A DNA stretch of 64,000 bases, taken from the NCBI GenBank assembly GCA_008694505.1, contig VZDJ01000346.1:7551244-7615243 (forward strand), in the 5' to 3' direction. Below the pieces are notes generated by a model, which saw only the letters and a program-made list of their open reading frames with translations, did no database searches and was not told where the DNA came from. Source of the stretch: Cyanoderma ruficeps (taxonomy: Eukaryota > Chordata > Aves > Passeriformes > Timaliidae). A program made the position numbers and the translations under genes. Below, in pieces: positions 22,861 to 35,090 of the stretch. Numbering within the stretch: position 1 is the stretch's first letter; each line of letters opens with the position of its first letter.

Positions 22861-25239
22861 TCTAAGGATGAAAATGTATTCTCATATTTCTAGTCCTGGG
22901 AGAGATGTCCAGCAGGAACCATAGGTTTTGCTTGCTCATGAACTGGCAAGCCACAAGGCATCTCATTTGGTTTCACTCATTACTTTCAAATAAATCATAG
23001 TTTTCACTAAAAGCAGCCCCCATTCAAAAAGATCGTGTCCAAACACTGAAATAGCTCATCCTTACCTGGCCTACAATAAAATATTTCCACTGAATTTCAG
23101 GAGACAAAGGTAGATGAATATGAGCCATGTCATGGACTGTCCTCTCTCTTTCTACCTTTGCCTTCCCTGCCACAGGCAACACACATCTCCAACTCCCTCC
23201 TTGATGTTATGTCCTACACACCAGACAAACACAGAATATGAAAACTCAAGCTCGTTATTAATTTTACAGAATCTTCCCTCCCTTCTCTTTTTCCATCTGA
23301 GGACTGACTGTTAGAGCTCTCAGTGTCATCCATGCTTGGCGATCTTGGATAGATATAACTAAATGTTGATTTGGGGCCTCCAGGGTGGGTGGCCAGCAAC
23401 AGTCTCCTGAGTCTCACCAGGAAAAAGACAACTTAAATATCTCTGCCTATGCAGGCTTCTGAAATGCCAGAGTTAGGCTTAGTAACGTCTCAAACCATGA
23501 GTTCAGTGTCTAGCTAGGAAGAAGTTTGTATCTGATGCTATATGGCATAGCAGATAGTGTGTTAGCGCGTGCCACACATGTTTTGGCAGAGACTCCTTAT
23601 CTGAACCACAATCATGTAGGGAGAGGAAAATACTTTTTATTAGAATAATTAAATATAAATAAATATTATAAATTAATAAATTAAAATGTTTTCACCTACC
23701 TTCATGTTTAGGCACTTCTATTACCCACTGACCACTTTCTGGCAGCTTATTTTAATCTCTCAGAGTATTAAAAAGTACATCTCACACACATCAGTGTATC
23801 GGGTCATAGGCAGCCAGACTCCCTCGAAGGCAGATGAGGATTTAGGATCCCAAAAATGGGATACAGGACCCAGGTGAGAGATGAAGAAGCAGTGGAGATG
23901 ACTTTTCCATGTACCTCTGGTGTCAACCAGAGGGAAACCATGGCAGTGCCTGGGGAAGGGAGACAGTCAGGCAGACAATCAAGCAAGCACCCTCCTTCTC
24001 TTTCTTCCTTTCTGCTCTCCCCCAAGGAAATCTGAGCCTGTGACATGGGCTTGGCATGAAACCTGGGCCTGATTTTCAGGCTGTTAATGCATAACACAGC
24101 CTTGATAACTCACTGAAAAAAAACAAGATGGTAATTCAGACATGTCAGAAATTATCTATGATGCAAGCAGGGAAAAACTTTAAAAAGCTACACATTGTGT
24201 TGTACATCCATATAAACAGCTCACTGTTTAGAACTTCCAAAGAGGAGCAGCCTTGTAAAGAAAGGCAGGTCTGCAAAACACTGCATACACGACATAAAGA
24301 AAAACAGGGTACTGTCTTAAACAGATAATCTACCTCCACTATAGCTGGTCATATGAAATCTGGGAACCAAGTGGCAGGAATTGTAGAACTATACTGATAA
24401 ATTTAGTCTTGTTGGTGAAAAAAGTCCACCAAAGATAGAACATAGTGTTAGAGGTAAAATACAATTATTTAAAATAAGCTATTTCAAATCCCCTTGTGAG
24501 GAACACCAGAAACACTGCATTATTACTGTTCCACCCCAGGTAATTGCAGTGGACATTGGCAGTATAGCAACAGCAGATTTGTCACTTCTCTTATAGCTCA
24601 GTATTAGTTCTGAGAACCAGAGTAACATTTTTTGAGGGAGAAGAGTTGCTCCAGCATGGAACTTGCACTGGGACCCTCCCCAGGTAGCACAGCAGCAGGC
24701 ATTTGCATGATAGGCCCTTGGCAGCTGCAGCAAAGGCCTCTAAGAATGGATGCATTTGAGGTTTGGTTTAACAAAAAAATTCCCAACACATTAATTTGAT
24801 TTTCAATGTGCCTGCCCTTAGCATGTCTCATCAGGCCTTATAATCAGCTTTATTAACCGGATGGGAGAAGCACAGGCTGGGGAGGGCAGCAGGACTGGAC
24901 AAGAAGCCAAATTAAGCAAAACTAGAAGAAGCTTTGTAATTCTGCCTAAAGTCCCATTAGACAATTTTTTCTCACTTTTTGTGAAGCTAGTGCAAAATTC
25001 TCACTCTCTTTAGTGAGTTATGAACTCTGCCAGGTTGATGACTGTGCTGGCAGAGATGCACTCAGCCAGTTTTTCATTTTTGAGCAACTACTAATTTCTA
25101 AAAATGTCCACTTGAAGCATATAATAAGCATGTAGAAAAGAGTTCTTTCCAAGCCCATGGAAATGTTTATACTCCCTCTTCTGCCTAAAATAAAAACTAT
25201 GGGGCAAGTTCCTGGCTGGTAAATCTCAGAGTGACTCCT
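22861..25239. other. unique DNA with a short AT-rich run
   Basis: At 23641-23686 the sequence is almost pure A/T (taaatataaataaatatta-like). The open frames are short and overlapping. No gene or named repeat. Confidence 0.5.
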
Positions 25240-25640
25240 TTGAACTTCTTGGCATTTTTCCGCCTTCTGCCAGCTGAAAATCTAGACATCCTTAGCTGTT
25301 CAGCAAAGTCAGCGGAGAAATTAAGAGAAAGACCATCATTTCCAGCTATCAAATGCAAACATTTCTGCACTGTTCTTACTAAAAAGTAAGCTGCCTTAAA
25401 AAGATGAAGAACAGGCTGTTTCTTACAACCTCAACCTGCGAACACGAGCATGTGACCGCAAGAGCTCAAATAGGAAAACTCCATTCCAAATTCTGGACCT
25501 GATAGTGCAACTAATAATGAAATAAATCTGCAGTATATGGTCAGTCAAATTAGAGTTTTAGCAAAAGAGGGATCAGGATTATAAAATTCCTCAGAAATTT
25601 CCAGTAACTACATATTTGTTTATGAACATGGATCTGGTTG
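25240..25640. promoter_or_regulatory. candidate conserved non-coding block
   Basis: Repeat-free, with CpGs unusual for this window (tttccgcc, agcggag, tgcgaacacgagc, gaccgcaag) and AT-rich binding-site-like words (ctaataatgaaataaat, agtcaaattagag). No open frame. Inference from texture only. Confidence 0.25.
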
Positions 25641-26679
25641 TGTAGAATTTACACAAGGGCCAAATGCAACAGTGGTAGAATTCATCACAAGTTTCTTTCT
25701 TACTCTCTTATTGATAGAAATGCCCAGACTGCCTGATTTGATTATTTGCCCAGATAATTCAAAATGGCATGAGAATTTCAGCCCAAATATTTAGGTTCAG
25801 TTGTGTGTGTGGAAGATGAACTTATATGGGAAACTTCTAAGTGGAAATTGCACTTACCAACTCTTCCTAAGAAAGCCTGAAAAATGTCCCCCACTACTGC
25901 CTGATGGAAAGAGAACAAATAACATCTTAAGAGAATTTGTGATGAACTATGTAATAATTGGAAAGGACAATAACAATACCTGATAATTCCTGACAATAAC
26001 TACAGTGCCTTAATATTGTAGGAGGGGTCCTAGACTCTGCATGAGGCAGACACCTGGTCATGCTCTTGTGTGAGTGCTCCTGACTCCTTGTGCTGCACCC
26101 ATCAGTCTTCAGCCAAGACCTAGAGCACAGCTTCCTCCTCCCCATCCAGGGGTTCAGCAGTTGTCCTCATCCAGCAGCATGACCCCATGCTCAGCACGCC
26201 CCACACAATTCCTACCTCTCCACACCAAACCCATGTCCCCTCTCTTGACAGCAGGAGAGTTGCTGCAAATTAGAAGGCAAAATAGCTGAGAAAAAAAAAT
26301 ATTTTCTTCTCTCAGTTACAGCACCTCAGTGCAGTGGAAAGCCTGGTCTCCTCTCATTGAAACTGCAAAAATTATGGAACACCTACAGAATGCTATGGGT
26401 GTAAAGAGATTAAACTTTGTCCTTTGGGCATGACCAAGCTATGTGCATCTAGGTATGGTGCACCTTAGCAAAAAAACAGAAGAAATATTTGAATTTTTCA
26501 GTCTAGGGGACCTTAATCACAGGGCCCACTGACTTTGTGTCTCAGGTGCTCTAGCAACCCCAACGAGGTGCCCATGGGAGCAGGGCATTTTTGTCTGTGA
26601 AAATAACCCTGGGATACAACATCAAGGTCTTTAGGAAAGAGTTTGTTTTGGATATTCAGCTGATGAACTTTGCTCTAGT
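25641..26679. other. unique DNA, no gene seen
   Basis: The C-rich part at 26060-26240 gives short overlapping frames only. Confidence 0.5.
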
Positions 26680-26725
26680 GATACCCACTGAAGCCAGTGG
26701 GACAATATCGGAATTACTGTAACAA
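26680..26725. repeat. possible relic of ancient palindromic repeat
   Basis: The text gtgatacccactgaagccag followed by tgggacaatatcggaatta resembles the 'CCCACTGAAGTCAATGGGAC' core of an old sauropsid interspersed repeat. Only the core is visible, so this is tentative. Confidence 0.35.
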
Positions 26726-27865
26726 GGAGATGACATCTTGCCCCAAGGGTTGTAGACTAAAGGTGGTGCTGGCATCAGCGTCCAAGCTACATAATATAAA
26801 AAAGAGGATGGAGTGAAGAGGAGTCGTTATGGTTCCCAGGTATGACCACTAAACTCATCCTCTGGCAGCAGTGGGGTGAGAGAGGCGTGGCAGGAAAACA
26901 GCAGGGACTGGTCATCTGAGGGACCAGTCATCTCAGAGAAGCCACCTTCGTGAAGATCCCCACCTGAACAGTGCAACTGAAAAGGACAAGAAGGGCTGGA
27001 TCAGAAACAATAGCTAAAAAGTGCAGGATTTAACTACTGGTTTCTGCAGGAAGGGGGAAGAAGATGACTGTGGTTATGGCTTGATAGTCTTATAACAGCC
27101 TGCTGCTTTCTCAAATAACGTGGAGTGTGCTCCGTCAAGCAGGAGCCACCAAGCACCTGCTTCCCCTGTGCCTGGATCGGGAGGCCTGGCCAAACATAAA
27201 CAGCAGGTGAAGAGGTTGAGATGATGAAAGACAATAGACCATTACCAGGGACTTAATGGTGTTGTAAAGGAGATAAATGTCTTTGAAGTAACACCCTTAA
27301 AACTTGTGACCTTTGGGCTGACCTTTCCTTTCAGATTATGGTATGCAGATTGTTTTATACTGGCTAGTGCAAACAAAGCAAGAAGAGCTAACATCTCAGC
27401 CCCTGTGATGGGAAAGTACTTGGACATCATATCCATTTAGACAGCCTGTTGTTTACTTTAGCTTGCCAAAAGTAAAACTCTGCCACAATTACTGCCTTTC
27501 AAGACACATATCTCACACTCCAAATAAAGCAAGTGTATTATTTTCATCAGAATTTCATTAATAAGACTGAATCCTGAAGATGGAGAGCCAAACCCAAACC
27601 ATCCCTCCTGAGATCATAGGCTTTCTCTATTCTAGAAAAGTACTGTTATGATTGTATGTCACTGGAGCAGGACAGTCTGGAGGAGTGAAGTGAACCTGAA
27701 GGGGTCACCACTGGAAAGAGCTGAGATGCTGGAAGCACAGTGTTTGAGGCTCTAATTGAGACTGTGAGAAAATAAGCAGAACTTTCCTATTCCTCTTTTT
27801 CCAGCTGGGAGCATGCCAGCATGAATTAGCAGTTTTATTCTATGTATAATCACAGTGCTGATTTA
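26726..27865. other. unique DNA, no gene seen
   Basis: AT-rich and repeat-free in 27440-27570. The rest is ordinary, with only short open frames. Confidence 0.45.
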
Positions 27866-27985
27866 TACTATTAAGATTGCAAGCTCTTCTAGTCACCAGC
27901 AGTTTTTCTGCTCTGTGTTTGCATGGTGCTTGGTATTACAATGCTTCAAGCCACAGCTGGTGCCAAACACATAATAAATAAGGGT
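27866..27985 (+). mobile_element. ancient L2/MIR-like LINE or SINE tail
   Basis: The words ttaagattgcaagctcttct, then tttttctgctctgtgtttgc, then atggtgcttgg, then a final cacataataaata follow the common 3' end of L2/MIR-type elements in amniotes ('tgtaagctc...ctgtgtttgtacagcgcctagcacaat...aataaata'). Divergence is high, as expected for such an old insertion. Orientation is plus, with the AATAAA-like tail at the right. Confidence 0.5.
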
Positions 27986-29729
27986 AAGAAGAAAGCTGCA
28001 AATGTTATTTGAAAGGTTGCATACACACAGTCTTTGCTCCTCTGGACACTTTTAGAGAAAACAGAAAACTGGAGATTTTCTGAATCCAGATGCAGGGAGC
28101 TATTTCAGGTCTGCAGAGCTGAAGATGGGCACTGCTGAGTGAGGAAAAGAGAACAAATACTAGCAAGAGAGGTCCATTGCACCTTTCAGCACCCTTGTAA
28201 AACAAGAGAGTCAACTTTAAAGAACAAAGTCTGAAGATCCTAGCCAGCCTAGAGCTGTCTGCTAGGGCAGATGGGACACTGAATGTGCAAGGAATTGCGG
28301 GAGCTTAGAGAAACTGGGGTGATCTGTGCTTCCCCACGCACAGCTGGAGGAGGAACACTGGGAAAGGTGCCAGGACGGGGGGTGGAAAGGGGCAATGGTG
28401 GGCTGGGCACAGGGTGGTGCACCTTCAGCAGCCACAAAACAGACACCCAGGGGACTTCTTGTAAGCCTCAGGATTGTTGTGGAGGAGAATGGGGCTCGCA
28501 GACCTGGGCAGCAAAGCCTGATCTTTTGCTATGCCTCTTCCCCGAGCTGTTGCCAGATGTCCTACATGCAGCTCCTGGCCACTCTGGGCCCACTCCTGGA
28601 GCTATGTGAGAAGGCATGAACTCCTGCCCCTAATTGCAGCCACATGAATGCAAAACTCGGGAACGCGCCCTGTGAGTATGTGCTGCCCGAGCCAGGGAGC
28701 TTCCCGAAATAATACCCTGCATTGCTGTCCCACCTTCCTCACTGGGGCTGGGGACATGTTGCAGCCCGCTTCGTCCAGCTGGCCTGGGGTCATGCAGGGC
28801 CCTAGGGCAGGACAGCCCTGAGGGGGAGGTTGGGGGTGTCTCTGTGGTTTTGCCTGTTTTTATTTGGCCCCGATTTTTTGGAGACCCAATAGGATACAGA
28901 AGAGACTCAGCACCAGGGCAGTTCTGGTTGCCCCTTTCAGAAAAGTGCATGTGTTTTCAGTTGTGGGAAACAAAGGGATGGTGATGGATAGGGCCAACAC
29001 TTGGGTCCAGCCTTAAAATCTTTCGATGGGAGTAGAAGAGCAGGTCTAATTACAAATGGACTTTGGTGTTAAATTGGCCCCTGGTCTAAGTAGAGAAAAT
29101 CTTGCAGCTTTCTAAGAAACAAATAAAGCTGCTATATGGATTGGTATGTCCAAGGACTTGACCCATTATTATTATGCTTGGAGTGTTTTTCTCTAAGCTA
29201 GATTTTGTTTTCCCAAGCCTTGTCATTTAAAGGTCTCTAAGCTGCAAATGGTCAGAGGTTAGGAGAGGGCTTGGCAGATGGCACTATGTCTACTTACCCA
29301 TATTTATGCGGTCCTCTAAACTGTTGCTTTGGGATATTGAGTTAGATGGATCTTTGCCTAATGAACTTGGCTGCTCTTGAGTGCTTATAAAATACATCCT
29401 ATGTATTGCATGTCATGGATTTCAAAGATGTTTGGGTGGGATTTTGGTTTGGTTTGTGCTTTAATTAGCTGCAAACTTCAATGAGTAACAAAACCAGTGG
29501 TATTTTCACACAATGCAAAATCCACCCTCAGACAGAGCTTGCTGCTGCTTTTAACCTTCCTTGTTGCCAGAAAACCTGCTCTGTTTGTGCCATAGCTGGA
29601 ATCAGAGGCATACGAGGGTGGGGGTGGGTGGGGGCCAGACAGGCATCCTTCAAGGAGGGCACCTGGGCTGGGGGATTTGCTCCTCTAGAACCAAAACAGA
29701 ACTTGACACTGGCATGTTTTTGACTCCGT
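27986..29729. other. unique DNA, no gene seen
   Basis: GC-richer at 28260-28850, where several frames on both strands (60-108 codons) are open at once without any domain. A g-rich word (gggtgggggtgggtggggg-like) lies at about 29617-29635 and could form a G-quadruplex on the plus strand. Confidence 0.45.
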
Positions 29730-29970
29730 GCCACAAACATTTGCACTCCACAGAGCTTTCTTAATTTGGCTAGATGGTATTTATTCACTCCTTGGGAGAG
29801 ATGGCTGAGACTCCAGGCAGTTTGATTTATGCCAGTTGTTCAATTTGTGACAAATGCTGTCAACAGTTGTTCATTTTAATTACTGTTCTTGGGCCCAGAT
29901 GTCTCAAAGATGAGCTCAGCACCACATAAATATAATAAATACAGATAATATTAGCAACTCAGCTTCCTTT
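29730..29970. promoter_or_regulatory. candidate conserved non-coding block
   Basis: Repeat-free, with stretches such as gccagttgttcaatttgtga and gtcaacagttgttcatttt, an E-box-like cagttg (twice) and homeodomain-type taatta. It is the first of three similar blocks within 2.6 kb. Inference. Confidence 0.25.
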
Positions 29971-30769
29971 CTAGGGGAGGAGCATGGAGCAACCTACTGC
30001 CCTTTCCTCCCAACATGTCTCTCCCCTGCCTGCCTGTCTTCTTCAGTGTGGCACTGGAAGCAGCAGTACAAAATGGAGGTGGATTACCTTTCCTTCCTGC
30101 TTGCTGGTGGGCTGCTCATGGCCGCTGCTCCCACACTAAAATCACATCTTGATTTGTTCATCATGTAGGTGCACGTCACTTTGCCCAGACCACACCAGAG
30201 CAAGCCCTCTGGCCTCTTCAGCAGAACTGTTCCTGCTTCCCCAGGCTTTTGGCACAAAATGGGAGGAACAGTGGAAACAGCAGAGCTCTCTGCCCATCTC
30301 TGTTCTCTCCAGTATTACTGGAGACCATTGAACCAAAAGGGAAACTAAAATCCTAAAAAGATTTAGCAGGACCACTTTCTCAAGGTCTTTGTTCCCTCAC
30401 TGAATATACAACCCACTATATGGAGAGCTTTTTTTCATTAGAAGTTCAGGGCCTTCCTCATTCCAGCTGGAGCCAGGCTCACAGAAGTGGCCTTAAGGTG
30501 ATTATTAGTCCCAGGTCATGCATCCCCCTGTCACCTGTGCTGGACATCCCATCACTCCCACAGGCTGTTCAACACTCTTTGGAAAAGGTCACAGGGATAG
30601 GGACTTTGGTAAAACTCAGGAAGGATTAATACAACCCTGTATCCTACCCCAGCTGTGGAAAGTCTTGTTCTCCTCTGCTGCCTCCAGGGCAGTGGATGTT
30701 GTTCACTATAACTTTTTTAAAAATGTATCCAAAGCCACAACTGGGATTCCAGTGCCTGTACCTAATTAA
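29971..30769. other. unique DNA, no gene seen
   Basis: Short overlapping frames only (30142-30769). No recognised repeat. Confidence 0.45.
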
Positions 30770-30990
30770 TAAGCAATATGAGTAATTTAATGTCTTTATT
30801 CTAACTATCAGCTCAGAGTAGGAATCCTTTCAAGAGCATTAAGCCATGTAGGCAACATTAGAACCTAAGCAAATTACAAGCCAAGTTGTTTACCTCGTGA
30901 AACCTCTCATATGTTAATTTTGTTTCTTGGCACTTTCTTAATTTTTTACCACTGACTCACACTAAAGAATTTTCCAGGGTAATTGCAGAA
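30770..30990. promoter_or_regulatory. candidate conserved non-coding block
   Basis: AT-rich and repeat-free, with taattaataagc, gtaatttaatg, gttaattttg and ttcttaatttttta cores packed together and no open frame. Inference from texture. Confidence 0.25.
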
Positions 30991-31379
30991 AGCACTTCAG
31001 ACAGCTTCTGCCTTTGGCTCTTGCCTACTGTCTCCACTTGCACAAGGAGGCAAATACTGTCCTCTGCCTGGCAGGGGTGGGGATTTACCTGCTAGGCCTC
31101 CAGTAGGGTCAGGGTCAGTGCCAGGGAAGCGAATTCCATGATCATCTGAAGAAATACGCGTGCATTGGGAGCCCAAGCCCGTACTGACTCTGGGTACTTT
31201 TTGGCAGGATTGGTGATGTTTCCCACCGTGGATGTCTGGGGCAGTGGCTGAGCTCAGAGAGGACATGTGTCTGCCCATGGGTGACAGCCACCCCGCAGCC
31301 TTCCCCTGAGCCCTCCAACGTCACATGCCATTCAGAGGATGAGACCTGGAATGTGACACCCTGGGGTCTGGGGCCAGCT
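30991..31379. other. unique GC-richer DNA
   Basis: No gene or recognised repeat. It lies between two candidate regulatory blocks. Confidence 0.4.
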
Positions 31380-32275
31380 GGAGGTGGGAGGACAGAGCCG
31401 GGAGCGCGTTACGATGCTTGTAATCACACTGGACACATACGGTTATATTTAAGTGCTGGATGTCTGCTGGCTGGGGAGGCCGAGGCAAGACTGGACTTGA
31501 TTAGACATAATGACAAAAATGGACCAACTGTTGCTGAGAAAGCCTCTGCAGCAAAGTATTAGCTCTTTGTTATTGAGATATTACTGTCTGAGGCTTCACT
31601 GCTTTCAACTCCCCATCGTTATCTTTACAGACTTCCACTGCACTTTAAATAGGTTCCCAAGTTCAGCTCTTTGCCCTCGGCCATAAATTTAACTCACTAA
31701 ATATTTTCATCTGCTGTAGAACACACCACACTGTGGAACTTGTTACTCCGTGGCAAATAAATACAGCTTTAAAACAGGACATGCTTTTGAATTTTTTTAA
31801 GGTATAACTCTTCTCCCCTAAAAATGTTAAAAATCAACATTTTTGTTTTCCAGTGTCTGAATTAATGTATATCTTTTGTATCTTTTATTATGCAATCAGT
31901 ACTGACTGTACTTCTCTGTATCTAAACATAATGTTTAAAAAAATAACAAGTTTAAATCAATACCTAAATATTTATTTATTTATTTGGTGCTAAAAGATAC
32001 AATAAATGTATTTATGTTTCAGGCTTCATTTAATATAATGGTTTTGTATATGATTACATTTATTTGCCTGTGTTCATACCCAACCAATACATTAATGTAT
32101 CTTCTGTTGTGATTAAATGCACTTTCATATTATCTCTAATCTACTGGGGTTATTTCTATTTGTTCAAAGGTACCAGCAGAAAAATGCATTTCTATGCAAA
32201 ATTTTATACAGAACTAAATAACCTTCAGTTACACAAATCATTAAAATATATAATTTAGTTCTTTGATCAAATTAG
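31380..32275. promoter_or_regulatory. candidate conserved non-coding block, CpG-retaining edge
   Basis: Five CpGs lie within about 43 bases at 31399-31441 (gccgggagcgcgttacgatg and the nearby tacgg). They are followed by repeat-free AT-rich DNA with words such as tgattagacataatgacaa. A short TATT run (31969-31985) is present. A 93-codon frame over 31281-31562 has no domain. No CpG island or TATA-initiator pair marks a promoter, so a distal regulatory role is the likelier guess. Confidence 0.28.
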
Positions 32276-32518
32276 TGGAAATTTTGCTTAAGTAAGAGTG
32301 ACCCTGAGAGTCTTGCCTTTACTGACAACTGCAGTAGCTTTTAATCTTTGTGTATTATATAAAAACCTGCTGAAGACTGTAGCTCCACAGCTGAGCTTCC
32401 TTAGATTTATGGAGGCAGAGGTAGAACAGGCAAGAAGCAACATGCTTGTACCTAATGGCTAGGGGACTTCACTGAGGGATTTTACATGAAACAGTAGCTG
32501 GATAAAAAACAGTGCTAG

Positions 32519-32688
32519 ACATAGAATCACAGAATAATTTAGCTTTGAAGATACCTCTGGAGGTCATCTAGTCCATCCCCCCGCTTAGAGCAGGGTAAAC
32601 TTCAAAGTGAAATACAACCTCAAGTTTGATCAGGTAGTACAGGGTCATAACCAGCTGAGGTATGAATATCTCCATGGGCAGGGTTGCT
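32519..32688 (-). mobile_element. CR1 LINE 3' end
   Basis: Reverse-complement CR1 tail: catagaatcacagaataatt, then cctctggaggtcatctagtc, then gcagggtaaacttc, then gaatatctccatgg. The 3' end is at the low coordinate. 5'-truncated to about 170 bases and noticeably diverged in the middle. Confidence 0.8.
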
Positions 32689-33816
32689 TTTGGGTGTAGA
32701 TACCACAGCAGCCCTGTCCAGACAACTACCCGACAAAAGTCATGCTTTTTGCTCAGTTTCCTCCCAGGCCTGTGATTCCTGGCTGTGCAATGCTGCAGTT
32801 TCTACACAGACCTACAGCCCAGAGAGAGATGAGGGTACTTGCCTGAAATGTGGGAATGTGGTTTAAAATCCCCTCAGGCTGAGGAAGCCTCAAACCCTTC
32901 CTTGAATGGTGGTCCATCTGCTGTGGCCAGAAATGCCGCCGACCACAGGCTTTCTTGTATTATTGATTCAAGTCCTGTGTCTGTTGCTAAAAGCATTTGG
33001 ATGCTGCTTCATCCCCTTCCAGCAGCTGTACTCACTCAGGGGAGCGCCCCAATCCCAGCCCCATCCCTGTCCCTGCGTGGGGGCCCTTGCAGGCCAGTGC
33101 TGCTTCTCCCCATGGGCGACGTTGCTGCTGGATCTCTGCAGCTAAGGGGCTTGGTCCAGTGCAAGCAAGGCAGAAGGCACCCACTCAAAGGGGGTTGCTG
33201 CCCTCCCTCTATTTCTGAGTAAAAAATATGCCCCCCCCGGTTTTCACCACTGAGAAATAGAATTCAGCCAGCAGAGGGGTGTTTTGGGACAAAAGGGTTT
33301 TATCTTTCATGTTTGGGCTCCCTTGCTCATGGTACCCACTGGAGAGAGTGCTACTGTTCAAGCAGCAGAGACAGCAGGCTCCTGTTGTGCCGTGGGACAG
33401 TTCTGGGAGGAGACCAGTGGTGTGGGCATCTTACAAACCCCCTACTATCACCTGCTAGAGCAGGTCCTTCTCTGGGGGTAGAGACCAGGCAGCAGCTTTC
33501 ATGCCTGCTCCAGACACTGAGCACAGACAGATCTTCAGGCCTGTGGACACATGCAGCAGCAGGACTTCAGTCAGAGGAGATGACTTCAAAGTGAGCATAC
33601 TCCTGATATATCTTGCAATGGCAGTCTTAAAATGCCCATTTATACCTTTCCCATGTTACTCAGGATCTCAGGGTCACACTTTTTGTAGGAATACTGTTTA
33701 GAAACTGCTAATGCATGTTGAAAAAGAATTAGAGAACAGTCATTAGAAAAAAACAGGGTCACTAAGCAACTTATTGAATGGGCATAAAGCAAAATAATTA
33801 ATGCATAACTTTGAAC
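32689..33816. other. unique DNA, no gene seen
   Basis: Several frames over 32839-33701 (the longest 127 codons) overlap in different phases. They are Pro/Ser/Cys-rich and show no domain. A C run (ccccccccgg) lies at about 33231-33240. Confidence 0.45.
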
Positions 33817-34335
33817 ATAGAATCACAAAATCATAGAATTATAGTAGGGAAAGCCCTTTAAAGGTCATCTAGTCCAACTGTTAATCACCACCATGTTCAT
33901 CATTAAACCATGTCCAAGTGCCATATTCACATGTTTTTTGAACACTTCTGGGGATGGCGACTGCATCACTTCCATGGGCAGTCTGTTCCAATGCTTTACA
34001 ACCCTTTCCTAACATCCAGTCTAAACCTCCTCTGGTGCAACTGGCGGCATTTCCTCTAATCCTGTCACTTTTTACCTGAAAGAAGAGGCTGACCCCCACC
34101 TCACCACAACCTTATTTCAGGTTCTTGTACAGAGTGATAAGGTCTCCCTGAGTCTCCTTTTAGGCTAAATCACCCCATCTCCCTCAGCCACTCCTCATAG
34201 GACTTGTGCTCCAGACCTTCCACCAGCTCAGTTTCCCTTCTCTGGACACGCTCCAGCATCTCAATGTCTTTCCTGAATTGAAGGGCCCAGAACTGAACAC
34301 AGCACTCCAGGTAAAGTCTCACCAGGGCCATCACA
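33817..34335 (-). mobile_element. CR1 LINE 3' portion, about 520 bases
   Basis: The longest uninterrupted avian CR1 piece that starts at the 3' terminus. The plus strand shows the reverse complement: atagaatcacaaaatcatag, then aaaggtcatctagtccaact, then cacttccatgggcagtctg, then taaggtctccctgagtctcc, then ctccagaccttccaccagct, then gaactgaacacagcactcc. All blocks are in CR1 order. The coding part of ORF2 is not reached or has been lost. A 72-codon minus frame within it (33881-34099) is not a gene. Confidence 0.9.
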
Positions 34336-34904
34336 TTATCTTGTGCCTTACCCAGATCCCTGATGTTAGTGGTGGTCTTTTCTAGACTGACCTTGCCTTA
34401 AGAGACCACCACAGCAGCCAAGGATGGAGCACCAACACAAATCTTCCTCCCCCCCTCATTTTTCCCACATTTTCCATAAGGAGTAGTGGGACAACAGCTG
34501 TCCCTGTAATGACTTGCACATGCCCAGTTAAATATGGATATTCCAAACTTCTGTAGCTACAGTCTACATCCCTTACCTCAGTCTGCACTACCTCTGCAAG
34601 ATGCTGAAATCAGATCTAAGCTTGGCCAACTCAACAGCATTCCCTCCCTTTCATTTGTCCTGTGGCATGTAATGAGTACTCAAACACAGAACTCTGCAAA
34701 GGATCATCTGGGGCTAGGTCCATGTCCTCCTGCTGTGCAGTTACCTGCTTTGGTTATCAGCACCACAGAAATGGTGGTAGTGCAGACCAAGACTCCAGAC
34801 AGGGAGAGACAGAGTAAGTGATTCTCACATCTGCCCCCAGGTTCAGCAAGCACGACTGAACACACCGTGTGGTCCCTCTGGGAAAAGGGTCCCACAGAGA
34901 TAAT
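34336..34904. other. unique DNA, no gene seen
   Basis: It follows the upstream end of the CR1 piece. Short frames on both strands, none with a domain. Confidence 0.45.
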
Positions 34905-35090
34905 ATTATGGAGGCATTTTACAGGGATTATGTCCTATTATAAAGATATTTGGCATATTATATATTATTATTATAACTTTTATTTATATGTAAACATGCA
35001 TTTTATTAATATATGCCTGTATGCATATAAACTATTACTGTTAAATAGCTAATATCATGTAGATATGTAATATTGCATATATTATTCTGG
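34905..35090. repeat. AT-rich low-complexity stretch
   Basis: Dominated by tatta/atata words (for example gcatattatatattattatt). It could be an old microsatellite or simply AT-rich unique DNA. Confidence 0.6.
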
